Positions 54,392-63,743 are shown, counted from the first letter of the stretch. The stretch is DNA of 64,000 nt from Flavobacterium profundi (GCF_006491645.1 NZ_VDCZ01000001.1:434001-498000); one strand, 5' to 3'. Numbers and translations: made by a program. The notes: generated from the sequence alone by a model not told the origin.

Positions 54392-56995
54392 TTATTTAAT
54401 ACCTTTTATTATCCATTCAGCAGGTGACTGGTCTTTTAGATGGTAGTTTAGCCAATCGTTTAATCGGTTGTACAAATCTACTTGACTTTCTTTTTTTAGC
54501 AATGAATGTGATTCATTGGCATAATTGAGTAAAATGACATCTTTATTGAGCCTTCGTAGCGCAAGATAAAATGCGATGGTTTGATTCGGGTTTATTTGTG
54601 GGTCTTTTTCTCCTGTCCAAAGTAGTATAGGAGTACTTATATTTTCAACCCACGTTGAGGGTGAATTACGCTCATACCCTTCTCTGTCGTTATATAAGGA
54701 ATTTCCCATTCGCCATTGTTGACTTTCAAAACGCCACATTTCGGGATCTCCAGTACTATTGCTTATTGACAGGTACCAACTTGGTAAGTCAAAAACAGAT
54801 GCTCCCGATATCGCCGTCTTGAAAAGGTTGGTTTGTGTACTAATGAAATTCGTTTCATAGCCTCCAAAGGAATGTCCTATTAAGGCTATTTTATCTGGTG
54901 ATACGATGTCTTTGCGAAGTACTTCATTGGTTGCTGCTACTACACAATCCGTTGCCGATATGCCCGGACTCCCTAATTCATACTCAATGTCTGGTAGTAA
55001 TACAAAATAGCCTTGGTTGGTTAAATTAGTAACATTAAAACCTGATGGATTGTATTTGGTTGGGCTAAAGTAATAGTGCTTTAAATAATTGAGTTCTTCG
55101 TAAATAGAGACCACCATTGGGTATTTTTTGTTTGCCTCGTACTCTACAGGATAATATAAAGTACCTTTCAGTGTTTCGCTTTTGGCATTTTTGTACTGTA
55201 TCTGTTCCTGTTTGCCCCACAAATAGTTCTGGTAGTGTGGGTTGCTTTGGTAGATCTTGTTTGATCCTTCTGTTTTTGCCTCATACTTATTTAATGCTTG
55301 TGGCTGTGAAAAATGTTGGGATTGGTACACGTAGCATGGAGCATCCGAAGCTTTTTGTAACTCTTTGTTTAAGTAATCGTTGTAAACCATCGGTTTGATT
55401 GTTCCATTTGGTTTTCTAATAAAATAGCCCGTAGCATTCTCACCTGTAGCTGAAAGTACCATGTCTTTTGTCGTATCGACATCTACGCTTCCTGAAAACT
55501 TTACTACGTTGTTTCTTGTAAAATGTATTATCCTAAATGTGATTTCTTTTTCTCTACCGTTTGTTAAACGAATAGGTTTTGTTCCATTCAACGGTATTTT
55601 CCAAACATCGTATTGATCATATAGCAATAGGCAATCGTGGTTTGCTCCCCAACCTCCAAAGCGGTACGCACTTTTTTTGCCGTAATCTAAGCTGTTCCAG
55701 TTTATTGAAGCTGTGTTTGGGAGCGGTATGTTTTTTTGATTTTTTAGGTCGAACAACTGCCAACTTGTTTCCTTGCAATAGGCTATATATTGGCCGTTAG
55801 GAGAAAAACTTAGTAATCCTTCGGCACTGGATTGATTTTCTATTACTAGTTTTTCTTCTCCCGTTTCCAGATTTTTTACATAATAGTCCACTAGTGGTTT
55901 CATGGTGTAGTGCGGTTCTTTATCTGAACTACTGTAGGTAATTGCATAATCCATGGTGGGATTGAGTAGGTAAAAAGGCTTACTATCACTTGTTATGCAT
56001 TGGTATTTATTCTCTTGTGGCCACCAAACGCCATATCGAATCCTTTGTTCAATTGTTGCTATTTTTTTTCTTTTGGGATAGACCATACCATCCGTTCCGC
56101 ACCATATTTCTACAATTTTTGACGAAGGATCGCTGCTTTGTTGTTTGCGAACTGCCAGAACCACACGTTTGTCATCTGGTGAAATCGATAGGTTTATGTT
56201 GTCTACCTCCAAAGAGTAGTCTTTAGGAAAGTTCAACGATTCCTTATTGAATTGCCTTTTTTGTTTAGTCGATACGTCATAAAAACAAATGCTTGCCTCT
56301 ACGTTGTCCTTTTCTTTTTTTAGATAAGCAAATGAACGACTGCTTGCACTCCATGTTGTATTTGACCATTGCTGTGAAGGTTCTTTTTCTATCACCGTTT
56401 TTGTTATGATCTTATCCAGATTAATCCAATAGAGTTGGTTTTCCCCTTCAGTGCTACCCATACCTACCATTGCCTTAGTAGATGGACTCATTTTAAAGGC
56501 TGTTATTCCCTTTACAGTTTCTATTACTTGCCCTTTGTCATTTCGGATGCACATTTCTTTTTGATTGGGTTTGTTTTCGAGTGTGATTAAATAGTTGTGT
56601 TGGGCTGTCACAGCAAATGCCTTTACGTCTGGAATTCTTTGTTGAAAACCTGTTATTAAGTCTAACAAGTATAAGGTGTTTGCATCATCCATTACTGCAT
56701 ATTTATTTTCTCCCAAAAAATGTCCTTCTCTTGGATGGGCCACTTTATACGTTTTCTTCCCATTTGTTTGGACAATGTGCAAAGTGTCTGGACTCTCCTC
56801 ATAATGCATGTAAGCTGTTGCCCAAGTCCCCTTATCAGAAACGGTGTGTTTGAACATGGTTCCCCATGCTTTATAATCGGCTTCTGTTATTGGCTTTTTG
56901 TGTTGTGCTTGACTGTAAGCGTAGCCTGTTAGGAGCATTATAAGCATAAGCTTGTAGCCCGTTCGTTTTATCTTTTTTATCTCTTGTACTTTCAT
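54392..56995 (-). CDS. Prolyl-oligopeptidase family (S9) peptidase
   Basis: The protein has 867 residues: a signal peptide, a beta-propeller-like N-terminal part with repeated WS/YIAYCKE strands, and a C-terminal alpha/beta-hydrolase with the nucleophile in ALIGHSFGGYE (about 708), Asp in WTGEKDPQINP and His in NESHSLL. S9 enzymes cut peptides after Pro or small residues. It is the last gene of the SusC-SusD operon, and its start is 2 bp from the SusD stop, which suggests digestion of imported peptides. Confidence 0.92.
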   Translation of the reverse strand: MKVQEIKKIKRTGYKLMLIMLLTGYAYSQAQHKKPITEADYKAWGTMFKHTVSDKGTWATAYMHYEESPDTLHIVQTNGKKTYKVAHPREGHFLGENKYAVMDDANTLYLLDLITGFQQRIPDVKAFAVTAQHNYLITLENKPNQKEMCIRNDKGQVIETVKGITAFKMSPSTKAMVGMGSTEGENQLYWINLDKIITKTVIEKEPSQQWSNTTWSASSRSFAYLKKEKDNVEASICFYDVSTKQKRQFNKESLNFPKDYSLEVDNINLSISPDDKRVVLAVRKQQSSDPSSKIVEIWCGTDGMVYPKRKKIATIEQRIRYGVWWPQENKYQCITSDSKPFYLLNPTMDYAITYSSSDKEPHYTMKPLVDYYVKNLETGEEKLVIENQSSAEGLLSFSPNGQYIAYCKETSWQLFDLKNQKNIPLPNTASINWNSLDYGKKSAYRFGGWGANHDCLLLYDQYDVWKIPLNGTKPIRLTNGREKEITFRIIHFTRNNVVKFSGSVDVDTTKDMVLSATGENATGYFIRKPNGTIKPMVYNDYLNKELQKASDAPCYVYQSQHFSQPQALNKYEAKTEGSNKIYQSNPHYQNYLWGKQEQIQYKNAKSETLKGTLYYPVEYEANKKYPMVVSIYEELNYLKHYYFSPTKYNPSGFNVTNLTNQGYFVLLPDIEYELGSPGISATDCVVAATNEVLRKDIVSPDKIALIGHSFGGYETNFISTQTNLFKTAISGASVFDLPSWYLSISNSTGDPEMWRFESQQWRMGNSLYNDREGYERNSPSTWVENISTPILLWTGEKDPQINPNQTIAFYLALRRLNKDVILLNYANESHSLLKKESQVDLYNRLNDWLNYHLKDQSPAEWIIKGIK

Positions 56996-56996
56996 A

Positions 56997-58397
56997 TTAG
57001 TAGCCTGGATTTTGAGGTACTAAAAAAGGATTTGCATCCATTTCTGCCTGTGGTAAAGGCCATAATTGATCTGTGTTTGACCAACCTGGTTTACTTCCTA
57101 AAACTGTATCTAGTTGCCCTAATCGTTTTAAGTCTAAAAAGCGATGTCCTAACTCGGTGAATAATTCTAACCTACGTTCTTGCTGTATGGCCGTCAAGAT
57201 TTCTTCTGCCGTTATAGCAAGCGTGTTGGGAAGTCCTGCTCGCTGTCTGATTGTATTTAGGTCTTCTTTGGCACCAATGAGCTCTCCTTGTTTGGCTCTT
57301 GCCTCGGCACGAATTAAATACTGCTCTGCCAATCGCAAGACAATGGAGTTTTCCACAGAGGAAGGTGTTGCCATATCTTTTTTGTACTTGTATGCATGAT
57401 ACCAAACCTGGCTGCCATTTGTTATTTGTTTCACCCAATGCAGCTTTCGCAAATCATTGTTTTCAAATTGAGCCACTAGCTCTGCTGTTAATGCAAACTT
57501 ACTTGGTGGCCCCGTGAAGAATATAAAAGAATTTCCTTCATAGGTGTTGGCACCTGTTGCCCCTGGAGATAATTGCCAAATTGTTGCACTGGATTGTTTT
57601 AAAAACTCTTCGTCTAGGTTCTGTTCTAATTGGTATAATGCAGTTTCATTTAGCACAGCGGAAGCCATATTAGACGCTTCTGCATAGTCGCCATGGTATA
57701 AATATACTCTTGCTAATAATGCCTGAATGGCCGCCTTATTGGGACGGATTCTTCCCGAATCGAGATATGTTATATTTACTCTAGAGACTGCATTTTCTAA
57801 ATCGGAAATTAGTTGTTGAAATACCTGTTCTGTGTCCATGCGTTCCACTGTACTGTTTTGATTGTAGTCTGTAGTTGTGATATATGGTACATCGCCAAAA
57901 ACGGACATTAACTGAAAGTGTAGCAAGGCTCTAATGAACAACGCTTCTCCTTTGATTTGATTTTTTACCTCTTCTGACAAAGCCGTTGCATTATCGACCC
58001 CTTCTATTACGGCATTAGCCGCATAGATTTGGTTGTAACTGTTTCGCCAAAGTGTATTGATACTTGCATTGGTTGACAATAACGCATTGTTGAAAAAGCT
58101 TTCTGAGGTATTGTTTCCCACTTCAAACGAAATCAGCTCATCGCTATATGCACCTGCTAAGCAAGTGAAGCCATTGGGTCTGCCGGAAAGAAAGCCATTT
58201 TCACGCATTTTTGCATAGATATCTGTTAATGCTACCGTTGCTGTTAAGGCATCTTCAAAAACTGCCGGTGTTGTTAATTGTGAATTTGGTGCGTCTACTG
58301 TAACAAAATCGTCACATGCCTGTATCGTTACTGCTAGTATTACCATTATTAGCTGTAACCTGTATTTTTTGATTTGATTTTTCATGGTATTTTTCAT
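56997..58397 (-). CDS. RagB/SusD family outer-membrane lipoprotein
   Basis: The protein has 466 residues. A lipoprotein signal ending IQACDDF (Cys28) is followed by a TPR-helical SusD fold (SNDELI-like YSDELISFE, LFIRALLHFQL, RRLELFTELGHRFLDLKRLG, LWPLPQAEMDANP). SusD proteins bind the ligand and cap the SusC channel. The start overlaps the SusC stop by one base. Confidence 0.93.
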   Translation of the reverse strand: MKNTMKNQIKKYRLQLIMVILAVTIQACDDFVTVDAPNSQLTTPAVFEDALTATVALTDIYAKMRENGFLSGRPNGFTCLAGAYSDELISFEVGNNTSESFFNNALLSTNASINTLWRNSYNQIYAANAVIEGVDNATALSEEVKNQIKGEALFIRALLHFQLMSVFGDVPYITTTDYNQNSTVERMDTEQVFQQLISDLENAVSRVNITYLDSGRIRPNKAAIQALLARVYLYHGDYAEASNMASAVLNETALYQLEQNLDEEFLKQSSATIWQLSPGATGANTYEGNSFIFFTGPPSKFALTAELVAQFENNDLRKLHWVKQITNGSQVWYHAYKYKKDMATPSSVENSIVLRLAEQYLIRAEARAKQGELIGAKEDLNTIRQRAGLPNTLAITAEEILTAIQQERRLELFTELGHRFLDLKRLGQLDTVLGSKPGWSNTDQLWPLPQAEMDANPFLVPQNPGY

Positions 58398-61300
58398 TAA
58401 AAAGTAAGTTGAACATTCAATGCATATATCTTTAAAGGTGGTAGTAAGCCTCCTTGTGTGAATTCGGGATCAGCTCCTTTGTATTTGGTAAAGGTTAGCA
58501 GGTTTTGTCCTTCCAATGCCAAGCGACACCCTATGTTAGGCAGTATACTTTTTGGTAGTGTATAGGCTAACGAAATATTTTTTAATCTGATGAATGAGGC
58601 ATCACTAACCGCCGCATTGCTTAAACCAAAAAAGTCGCTTCGCTGGGTTGCTTGTTGGTTTGCATTGGTGGCAAACAATTGATATGGTGCTGTATCGCCT
58701 GGTTCTTGCCAACTGTTTAGGTACTCGACCGGTTGGTTGATGAAGTGTCCTGCAAACTTTTGGGTATTGGCAAAATTGAAGTTCTGCTGTTTGACAAACT
58801 GAAATAAGAAATCCAGTTGGAATCCTTTGTAGGTTAGTACATTTTGCAGTCCACCATAAAAATCAGGATTGACATCTTTGACCACTTGGCGATCGTATTC
58901 GTATGAAATTATTCCATCCCCATTAAAATCGGTGAACTGATATAGTCCTGTTTGCGGGTCAACGCCTGTAAATTGAAATAATTTTTGAATCGTTGTTGGT
59001 TGACCGACTACATATTGATTGCGGTATGCTGAGGTTTCTAATCCCGGAAATGCGAGTAATTTATTGCCTGCTTTGGTGATGTTGAAATTTGAAATCCATG
59101 AAAAATTATCGTTTTGGATGTTTTCTGTTCTTAGGGTGAACTCTATTCCACGATTCTCCACCGTAGCGTTTAAATTGGTTTGAATGGAGGTGAAACCTGT
59201 GGTTCCAGGTAGTGGTAAGCCCACCAATTGATTGGAAGAACGGTTTCTGTACGTTGCCGCAGTGAGCAGTATGCGGTCGTTTAAAAAACCCAGTTCTAAT
59301 GCCGCTTCAATTTTTTTATTTGACTCCCATCCAAAGTTGGGATTGTACAATCTAGAAGGTTGCAGACCGATGATTCCTCCGTAACTAATTCCGGAAGATG
59401 AATAGGTGTTTAGGTATTGGTAATCTCCAATTTGGTCACTACCTGTTGTTCCGTAGCTGGCTCTCAGTTTTCCAAAACTAAGAAACGCTTCTGTACCTTT
59501 TAAAAAATCTTCTTTATGGAACAGCCAAGCTGTACCAATTGCCCCGAAGGTAGAAAACTGATTACCGGTGCTGAAACGGCTTGAACCGTCTCTTCTGGCT
59601 GTAAGGTTCAGTATGTATTTTTTTTCGTAGGTATAATTTGCTCTTCCAAAGAAGGCTTGGTACTTGTATTCTATTTGCTCGTTGTTTCTGATTAAGACTT
59701 GTGAAGCGGCCGACAAATCATATAAGAGGCTGTTGCTTGAAAAACCTGTTGCTAACGCCAGTTGTTTGGCACTGGATTGCTTTTGGAACGTTGCTCCCAC
59801 CAAGATGTCTAGTGTTGCCTTTTCAAATTCTTTATTCCATGTTACTTGGGGTTCCATGATCCAGGAACGTCTTCGCAAACTGTTTAGGTAAATGGATGCA
59901 TATTGACTGCTTAAATTGAATGAAGGGTTGTAGGTGGTAGAAGGTGTTGCCCGACTATCCTCGTTGTTTAGGTCGGAGATTCCAAAGCTTGATTTTAGGA
60001 CTAAATTGTCTGCCAGTTTATACGAAAGTACTGTGTTTGCGATTAAATCGGTTGTGAAGGTTAGGCACTTTCTTACGTTGTTTGAGAGTGGGTTTGTCCA
60101 AGTGTTGTTTTCCCAATTTAAATTTCCTTCTGCATCATAAAGTTCCGGTGCATTGGGTGCTAATTGGCGGGATAAGGTTACATAGTCTATCCAAGGCAAA
60201 TCGTTGTTTTGTGCTGTGTAGCTGCCTGAAAATTGGACTGTAAATTTATTGTCTTCCGAGCGGTGATTCATATTTAGACGCGCTCCTCCTCGTTTGTATA
60301 AAAAATCTCCGGGAAATACACTGCTTTCGGTTCTGTAATTTCCGCTTACTAGAAAACTGGTTTGTTGGTTTCCACCACTTAGGGTTGCTTGTATGTTGTT
60401 GACTTCTGCCGTGCCACCGATTAAGACTTTTTGCCAATCTGTGTAGCGGTTTTGATCCCAGTTGCCGTTGACATCATGGGTATTTGCGGGAAAGTTTGTT
60501 ATGCCGTCATTGGCAAATGCTTTCTTTCTCATTTGCAGGTATTGTTCGGTATTCATTAAGTCCATCATTTTGCTTACAGAACCCACAGCTGAACTGGTAG
60601 TGACTGTGAAGCTTGTTTTGCCGGACTTTCCTTTTTTGGTGGTAATTAGCACTACTCCGTTAGCCCCTCGGGAACCATAAATTGCTGTTGCATCGGCATC
60701 TTTTAGCACTTCAATGCTTTCGATATCATTTGGGTTGATGCTTGCCAGAGGATTGCCGTTTCCGATTGTTGAGGTTGAGGTTTGTGGGTCGCTGATGGCT
60801 TCTGTACTGTAGGGAACACCATCTATAATGTAGAGTGGATTGTTAGCATCTTCTCTTAAACTATTGACTCCTCTAATATTTATTTTGAATCCACCACCAG
60901 CAATACCTGTTTCTTGGACTATGTTTACGCCTGCCATTCGTCCTTGCATGGTTGCTAAAACGTTTGGTACGGGTTGTGTTTCTATGTCTTTTGCGGAGAT
61001 TCTCGCTATGCTACCAGTGCGTTCTTTGTCTTTTACCGAGTAATACCCTGCATTGAGGACTATTTCTTTGAGTTGAGTGGTGTCTTCTTCCAAGGCTACA
61101 TTTATTACTGCACGATTGGCAATGGGTACCTCCTTTGTTTTGTAGCCCATATAGGAAAACACTAGTGTGTCTGTGGATCTTGCTGTTATTTGATACTGAC
61201 CGTTGAAATCGGTTAGGGTTCCTTTTTCTCCTCCTTTTATTATTACGTTGACACCTGGTAAACTGCCACTAGTATCTATTACGTTTCCTTTTATGATAGT

Positions 61301-61402
61301 AGTTTGGGCATGACTGGCTGTTACGACCAGCAGGGAGAAGATTACGATTAGTTTGGGCAAAAGTGTGGCTGCCCCAATCTTGAAAAGTTGATTTTTATTC
61401 AT
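58397..61402 (-). CDS. SusC/RagA TonB-linked outer-membrane channel
   Basis: The protein has 1001 residues: signal peptide, carboxypeptidase-like domain (about 38-110), plug (MQGRMAGVNIVQETG, YIIDGVPYS, IESIEVLKDADATAIYG) and a 22-strand-type barrel ending LNVQLTF. It is full length. With SusD and the S9 peptidase it makes one operon. RagAB-type pairs often import peptides, which fits the peptidase and the Cys-peptide gene nearby. Confidence 0.95.
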   Translation of the reverse strand: MNKNQLFKIGAATLLPKLIVIFSLLVVTASHAQTTIIKGNVIDTSGSLPGVNVIIKGGEKGTLTDFNGQYQITARSTDTLVFSYMGYKTKEVPIANRAVINVALEEDTTQLKEIVLNAGYYSVKDKERTGSIARISAKDIETQPVPNVLATMQGRMAGVNIVQETGIAGGGFKINIRGVNSLREDANNPLYIIDGVPYSTEAISDPQTSTSTIGNGNPLASINPNDIESIEVLKDADATAIYGSRGANGVVLITTKKGKSGKTSFTVTTSSAVGSVSKMMDLMNTEQYLQMRKKAFANDGITNFPANTHDVNGNWDQNRYTDWQKVLIGGTAEVNNIQATLSGGNQQTSFLVSGNYRTESSVFPGDFLYKRGGARLNMNHRSEDNKFTVQFSGSYTAQNNDLPWIDYVTLSRQLAPNAPELYDAEGNLNWENNTWTNPLSNNVRKCLTFTTDLIANTVLSYKLADNLVLKSSFGISDLNNEDSRATPSTTYNPSFNLSSQYASIYLNSLRRRSWIMEPQVTWNKEFEKATLDILVGATFQKQSSAKQLALATGFSSNSLLYDLSAASQVLIRNNEQIEYKYQAFFGRANYTYEKKYILNLTARRDGSSRFSTGNQFSTFGAIGTAWLFHKEDFLKGTEAFLSFGKLRASYGTTGSDQIGDYQYLNTYSSSGISYGGIIGLQPSRLYNPNFGWESNKKIEAALELGFLNDRILLTAATYRNRSSNQLVGLPLPGTTGFTSIQTNLNATVENRGIEFTLRTENIQNDNFSWISNFNITKAGNKLLAFPGLETSAYRNQYVVGQPTTIQKLFQFTGVDPQTGLYQFTDFNGDGIISYEYDRQVVKDVNPDFYGGLQNVLTYKGFQLDFLFQFVKQQNFNFANTQKFAGHFINQPVEYLNSWQEPGDTAPYQLFATNANQQATQRSDFFGLSNAAVSDASFIRLKNISLAYTLPKSILPNIGCRLALEGQNLLTFTKYKGADPEFTQGGLLPPLKIYALNVQLTF

Positions 61403-61446
61403 ACTTTTGAAATGGTTTTAATGAAACTTTGGTTTTGTTAGTACTT

Positions 61447-61488
61447 GCTCTCTAGAATGTTTGATCTCAGGCTAGAGGGCTTTTTTTT
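61447..61488 (+). terminator. Orphan terminator-like hairpin upstream of the SusC gene
   Basis: GCTCTCTAG (61447-61455)/CTAGAGGGC (61472-61480) is followed by eight T on the plus strand. No plus-strand gene ends here, so an unseen small transcript or a decayed gene is possible. Confidence 0.5.
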
Positions 61489-61490
61489 GA

Positions 61491-61533
61491 GTCGAAAGTT
61501 GAAAGGCAAAAGTCAAAAGTTCGAAAGTCGAAC
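61491..61533. repeat. 7-bp-period tandem array (GTCGAAA type)
   Basis: Units GTCGAAA, GTTGAAA, GGCAAAA, GTCAAAA, GTTCGAAA, GTCGAAC are seven bases long with one 8-base unit. A degenerate CGGATT-type repeat follows at 61588-61630. Confidence 0.65.
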
Positions 61534-61918
61534 CATGTTTTTTTTATTGCATAGGCAATTGGTTTTGTTCGCTTTGCTCTAGGTTTTGGCACGCAGATGA
61601 CGCTGATTTGGCAGATTTCCACGGATTTTTTACGCTTCGCTTTTTTTTGCCACAGATTGGAATGATTGGTGCCGATTTTTTTGGCTTTGTTTTCAACTTT
61701 GGAGTATTCCATTTTTTTTATTGCATAGGCATTGGTTTTAAAGGTTAAGGAAAGTATGCCGCCCGTGCTTGTTGCAGCCAAGGTTGAGCGACATCTTACC
61801 CACTAACTAAAAAATAAAATGATAAGATCCTTATGCGAAAATTTCTGAAAAAAAAAGCAGTGCTAAGAATGAAGTGAGAACCGATTGGGAAATAAAAAAA
61901 GCGTGGAACTCAACTTAT

Positions 61919-62025
61919 CGAACGGAGGTACTGGTATACCCTGCAACAATAAGAGAGCCCACGCCAGTATTGACGTGAGCATCATACTTATCATCTCGTT
62001 GCTAAAATTACCAGTTTTCCGTTCG
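61919..62025. ncRNA. Nested hairpin element of 107 bp, candidate structured RNA
   Basis: Five helices nest in order: CGAACGGA/TCCGTTCG (61919, 62018), ACTGGTA/TACCAGT (61930, 62009), GCAAC/GTTGC (61943, 61998), ATAAG/CTTAT (61949, 61987), and a top hairpin GCCCACG/CGTGAGC (61957-61980, one mismatch). No protein frame fits. Because both strands fold equally, strand is undecided. It could be an RNA motif or a folded DNA site. It lies 135 bp before an XRE gene. Confidence 0.55.
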
Positions 62026-62160
62026 AGATTCTAAGCGAATGCTTCAAATTTTGATATGAAGAATCGCAAAATTATATTATAATCGTCAAATATAATAATT
62101 TTTTTTAAAAGCAATCTATATGTTGCCTTTTTTCTTTTTTCAAAGTGCGAATTTTATCAT

Positions 62161-62415
62161 ATGGAAAAAGAAAACTTTTTAACGGAAAGAAAACTACTGG
62201 GAAAAAGAATAATGCAGTTGAGGTATAAATGCATTAATGAAAAGACCAATAAACCAATTTCGCAAGAAGAACTAGGTTTACGCATAGGATTAGTTAAAAA
62301 TCATATTGGTAAAATTGAGAGAGGTCAAACAAATACCACTGTCGATGTTTTATTTGCAATTGCAAGAGAATTTAAAGTCAATATTTCAGAGCTTTTTAAT
62401 TTTGATGAAATTTAG
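62161..62415 (+). CDS. XRE-family helix-turn-helix regulator
   Basis: The protein has 84 residues. The HTH_XRE pattern is LLGKRIMQLR, ISQEELGLRIGLVKNHIGKI, ERGQTNTTVDVLFAIAREF. It has no extra domain. It lies between the nested hairpin element and the ART-like cassette. It may control the cassette, although 240 bp and a separate promoter lie between. Confidence 0.85.
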   Translation: MEKENFLTERKLLGKRIMQLRYKCINEKTNKPISQEELGLRIGLVKNHIGKIERGQTNTTVDVLFAIAREFKVNISELFNFDEI

Positions 62416-62607
62416 AAAGATGCCTATGTATCTTTCTTTATATGTTCGATTCATGTATAGTTTTTGTTAGGAAATAAAGATTTTTTAAAAGTGAAAACTC
62501 ATTAATATACAAATTGAGATAAATTTTTTAACAATAAATTTGCAACAATAATATTGATTAATACGTTTAATAGTAGTAATGTATGTTCAAAATCTATAAT
62601 AAATAGT

Positions 62608-62635
62608 TTTGAATTGTATTTAAATACTATATTTG
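62608..62635 (+). promoter_or_regulatory. Promoter of the ART-like cassette
   Basis: TTTG at 62608-62611, a 16-bp spacer and TATATTTG at 62628-62635 fit the -33/-7 consensus, 21 bp before the ATG at 62657. Confidence 0.6.
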
Positions 62636-62656
62636 TAAAACTTAAATAAATATTCA

Positions 62657-62857
62657 ATGACATCAAAAGAACATAAAGAATATGTTTTGGCATTAAAGAA
62701 ATATTCAGATAATCTCTTAAAATCTGAAAACAATGTCAAAGACTTTTTGGTAGATGCAGGTATCCACACACAAACTGGTCGTCTAACAAAAGTTTATTCA
62801 TCATCTGAGCCTATTGGGTACAAATCAGAAAAATCTAAGCAAGAAAAATCTAAATAG
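62657..62857 (+). CDS. Small partner protein (antitoxin candidate)
   Basis: The protein has 66 residues: helical N-terminal half (EYVLALKKYSDNLLKSENN), then VKDFLVDAGIHTQTGRLTKVY and a Lys/Ser-rich tail. The size, charge and a 5-bp gap to the next gene match an antitoxin. No family is recognised. Confidence 0.65.
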   Translation: MTSKEHKEYVLALKKYSDNLLKSENNVKDFLVDAGIHTQTGRLTKVYSSSEPIGYKSEKSKQEKSK

Positions 62858-62862
62858 TATTA

Positions 62863-63468
62863 ATGTACTCTAAGAGATCTGGTTTAATTTTAGGTTTTCA
62901 TGGTTGTGACAAAGCTGTCAGAGATAAGATAGTTTGTGAAAAAGGAGAAATTCTTAAGCCAAGTGAAAATGTATGGGATTGGTTAGGTCATGGTGTTTAC
63001 TTTTGGGAAAACAATCATGAAAGGGCTTTAAAATTTGCTCAAGATTTAAAAGATAATCCACCTAAAGGAAAGGAAAATTTGATTAAAGAACCTGCTGTTT
63101 TAGGTGTTATTATAGATTTAGGCTACTGTTTAGATTTACTAGATTCTAAATTCTTGGACATTCTAAAAATTGGCTATAATCTTCTTTGTGAATCTCATAC
63201 AAAATTCGGAAGCAATATACCTAAAAATGTAGTTAGTGAAAAAGGGGAATTACTAAGAAGAAATTTAGATTGTGCAGTTATTCAAACAGTTCATGAAATG
63301 AATAAAAAATTGAATAAATCTGAATATGATTCCGTAAGAGGAGTTTTCTTTGAAGGATCTGATTTATATGAGAATGCCGGTTTTAAAGAAAAAAATCATA
63401 TACAAATTGCAATTAGAAATCAAAACTGTATAAAAGGTTTTTTTATTCCGCGGGAATTTGATGAATAA
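62863..63468 (+). CDS. ADP-ribosyltransferase-like (DUF3990-type) protein, toxin candidate
   Basis: The protein has 201 residues. GFHGCDKAV near the start, SENVWDWLGHGVYFWENN (about 34-51) and ALKFAQDL resemble the ART/DUF3990 core: His in the first strand, a DxGxGxY-like segment and a helix with an aromatic. GVFFEGSDLYENAG near the C-terminus has the place of the ART C-terminal strand and Glu. Enzymes of this fold transfer ADP-ribose from NAD to proteins or nucleic acids. The annotation is by pattern; the enzyme activity is inferred. Confidence 0.65.
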   Translation: MYSKRSGLILGFHGCDKAVRDKIVCEKGEILKPSENVWDWLGHGVYFWENNHERALKFAQDLKDNPPKGKENLIKEPAVLGVIIDLGYCLDLLDSKFLDILKIGYNLLCESHTKFGSNIPKNVVSEKGELLRRNLDCAVIQTVHEMNKKLNKSEYDSVRGVFFEGSDLYENAGFKEKNHIQIAIRNQNCIKGFFIPREFDE

Positions 63469-63483
63469 ACTTAATAATATTTT

Positions 63484-63513
63484 AAAGATGACACATGTGA
63501 CATCTTTTTTTTT
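63484..63513 (+). terminator. Intrinsic terminator after the ART-like gene
   Basis: AAAGATG/CATCTTT arms flank the palindromic loop ACACATGTGA, followed by a T-run. Confidence 0.85.
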
Positions 63514-63629
63514 GCTTTTATCGCAAATTATTTTATATGTTTTATCGTTTTGGGATAGTTAAATTCTGGAATTGCATACTCGAATAAAAATTAGGTTTAT
63601 AATTTGCTCTAATTTTTAATATTCGTGTT

Positions 63630-63743
63630 ATGGAATGGTGGGGAATTATTGGTTTGGCAGTTGTTTGGGTTGTGGGTCTTTATTTAAGGGGTTGGATTTA
63701 TGAGGAGCGGAATGGGTATAAACGATGGAAGGGAAAGAAATAG
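63630..63743 (+). CDS. Very small membrane protein
   Basis: The protein has 37 residues: MEWWGIIGLAVVWVVGLYLR forms one membrane helix, followed by a charged tail GWIYEERNGYKRWKGKK. It lies 117 bp after the ART terminator. The size and Trp-rich helix are plausible for a small membrane peptide; expression is unproven. Confidence 0.45.
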   Translation: MEWWGIIGLAVVWVVGLYLRGWIYEERNGYKRWKGKK

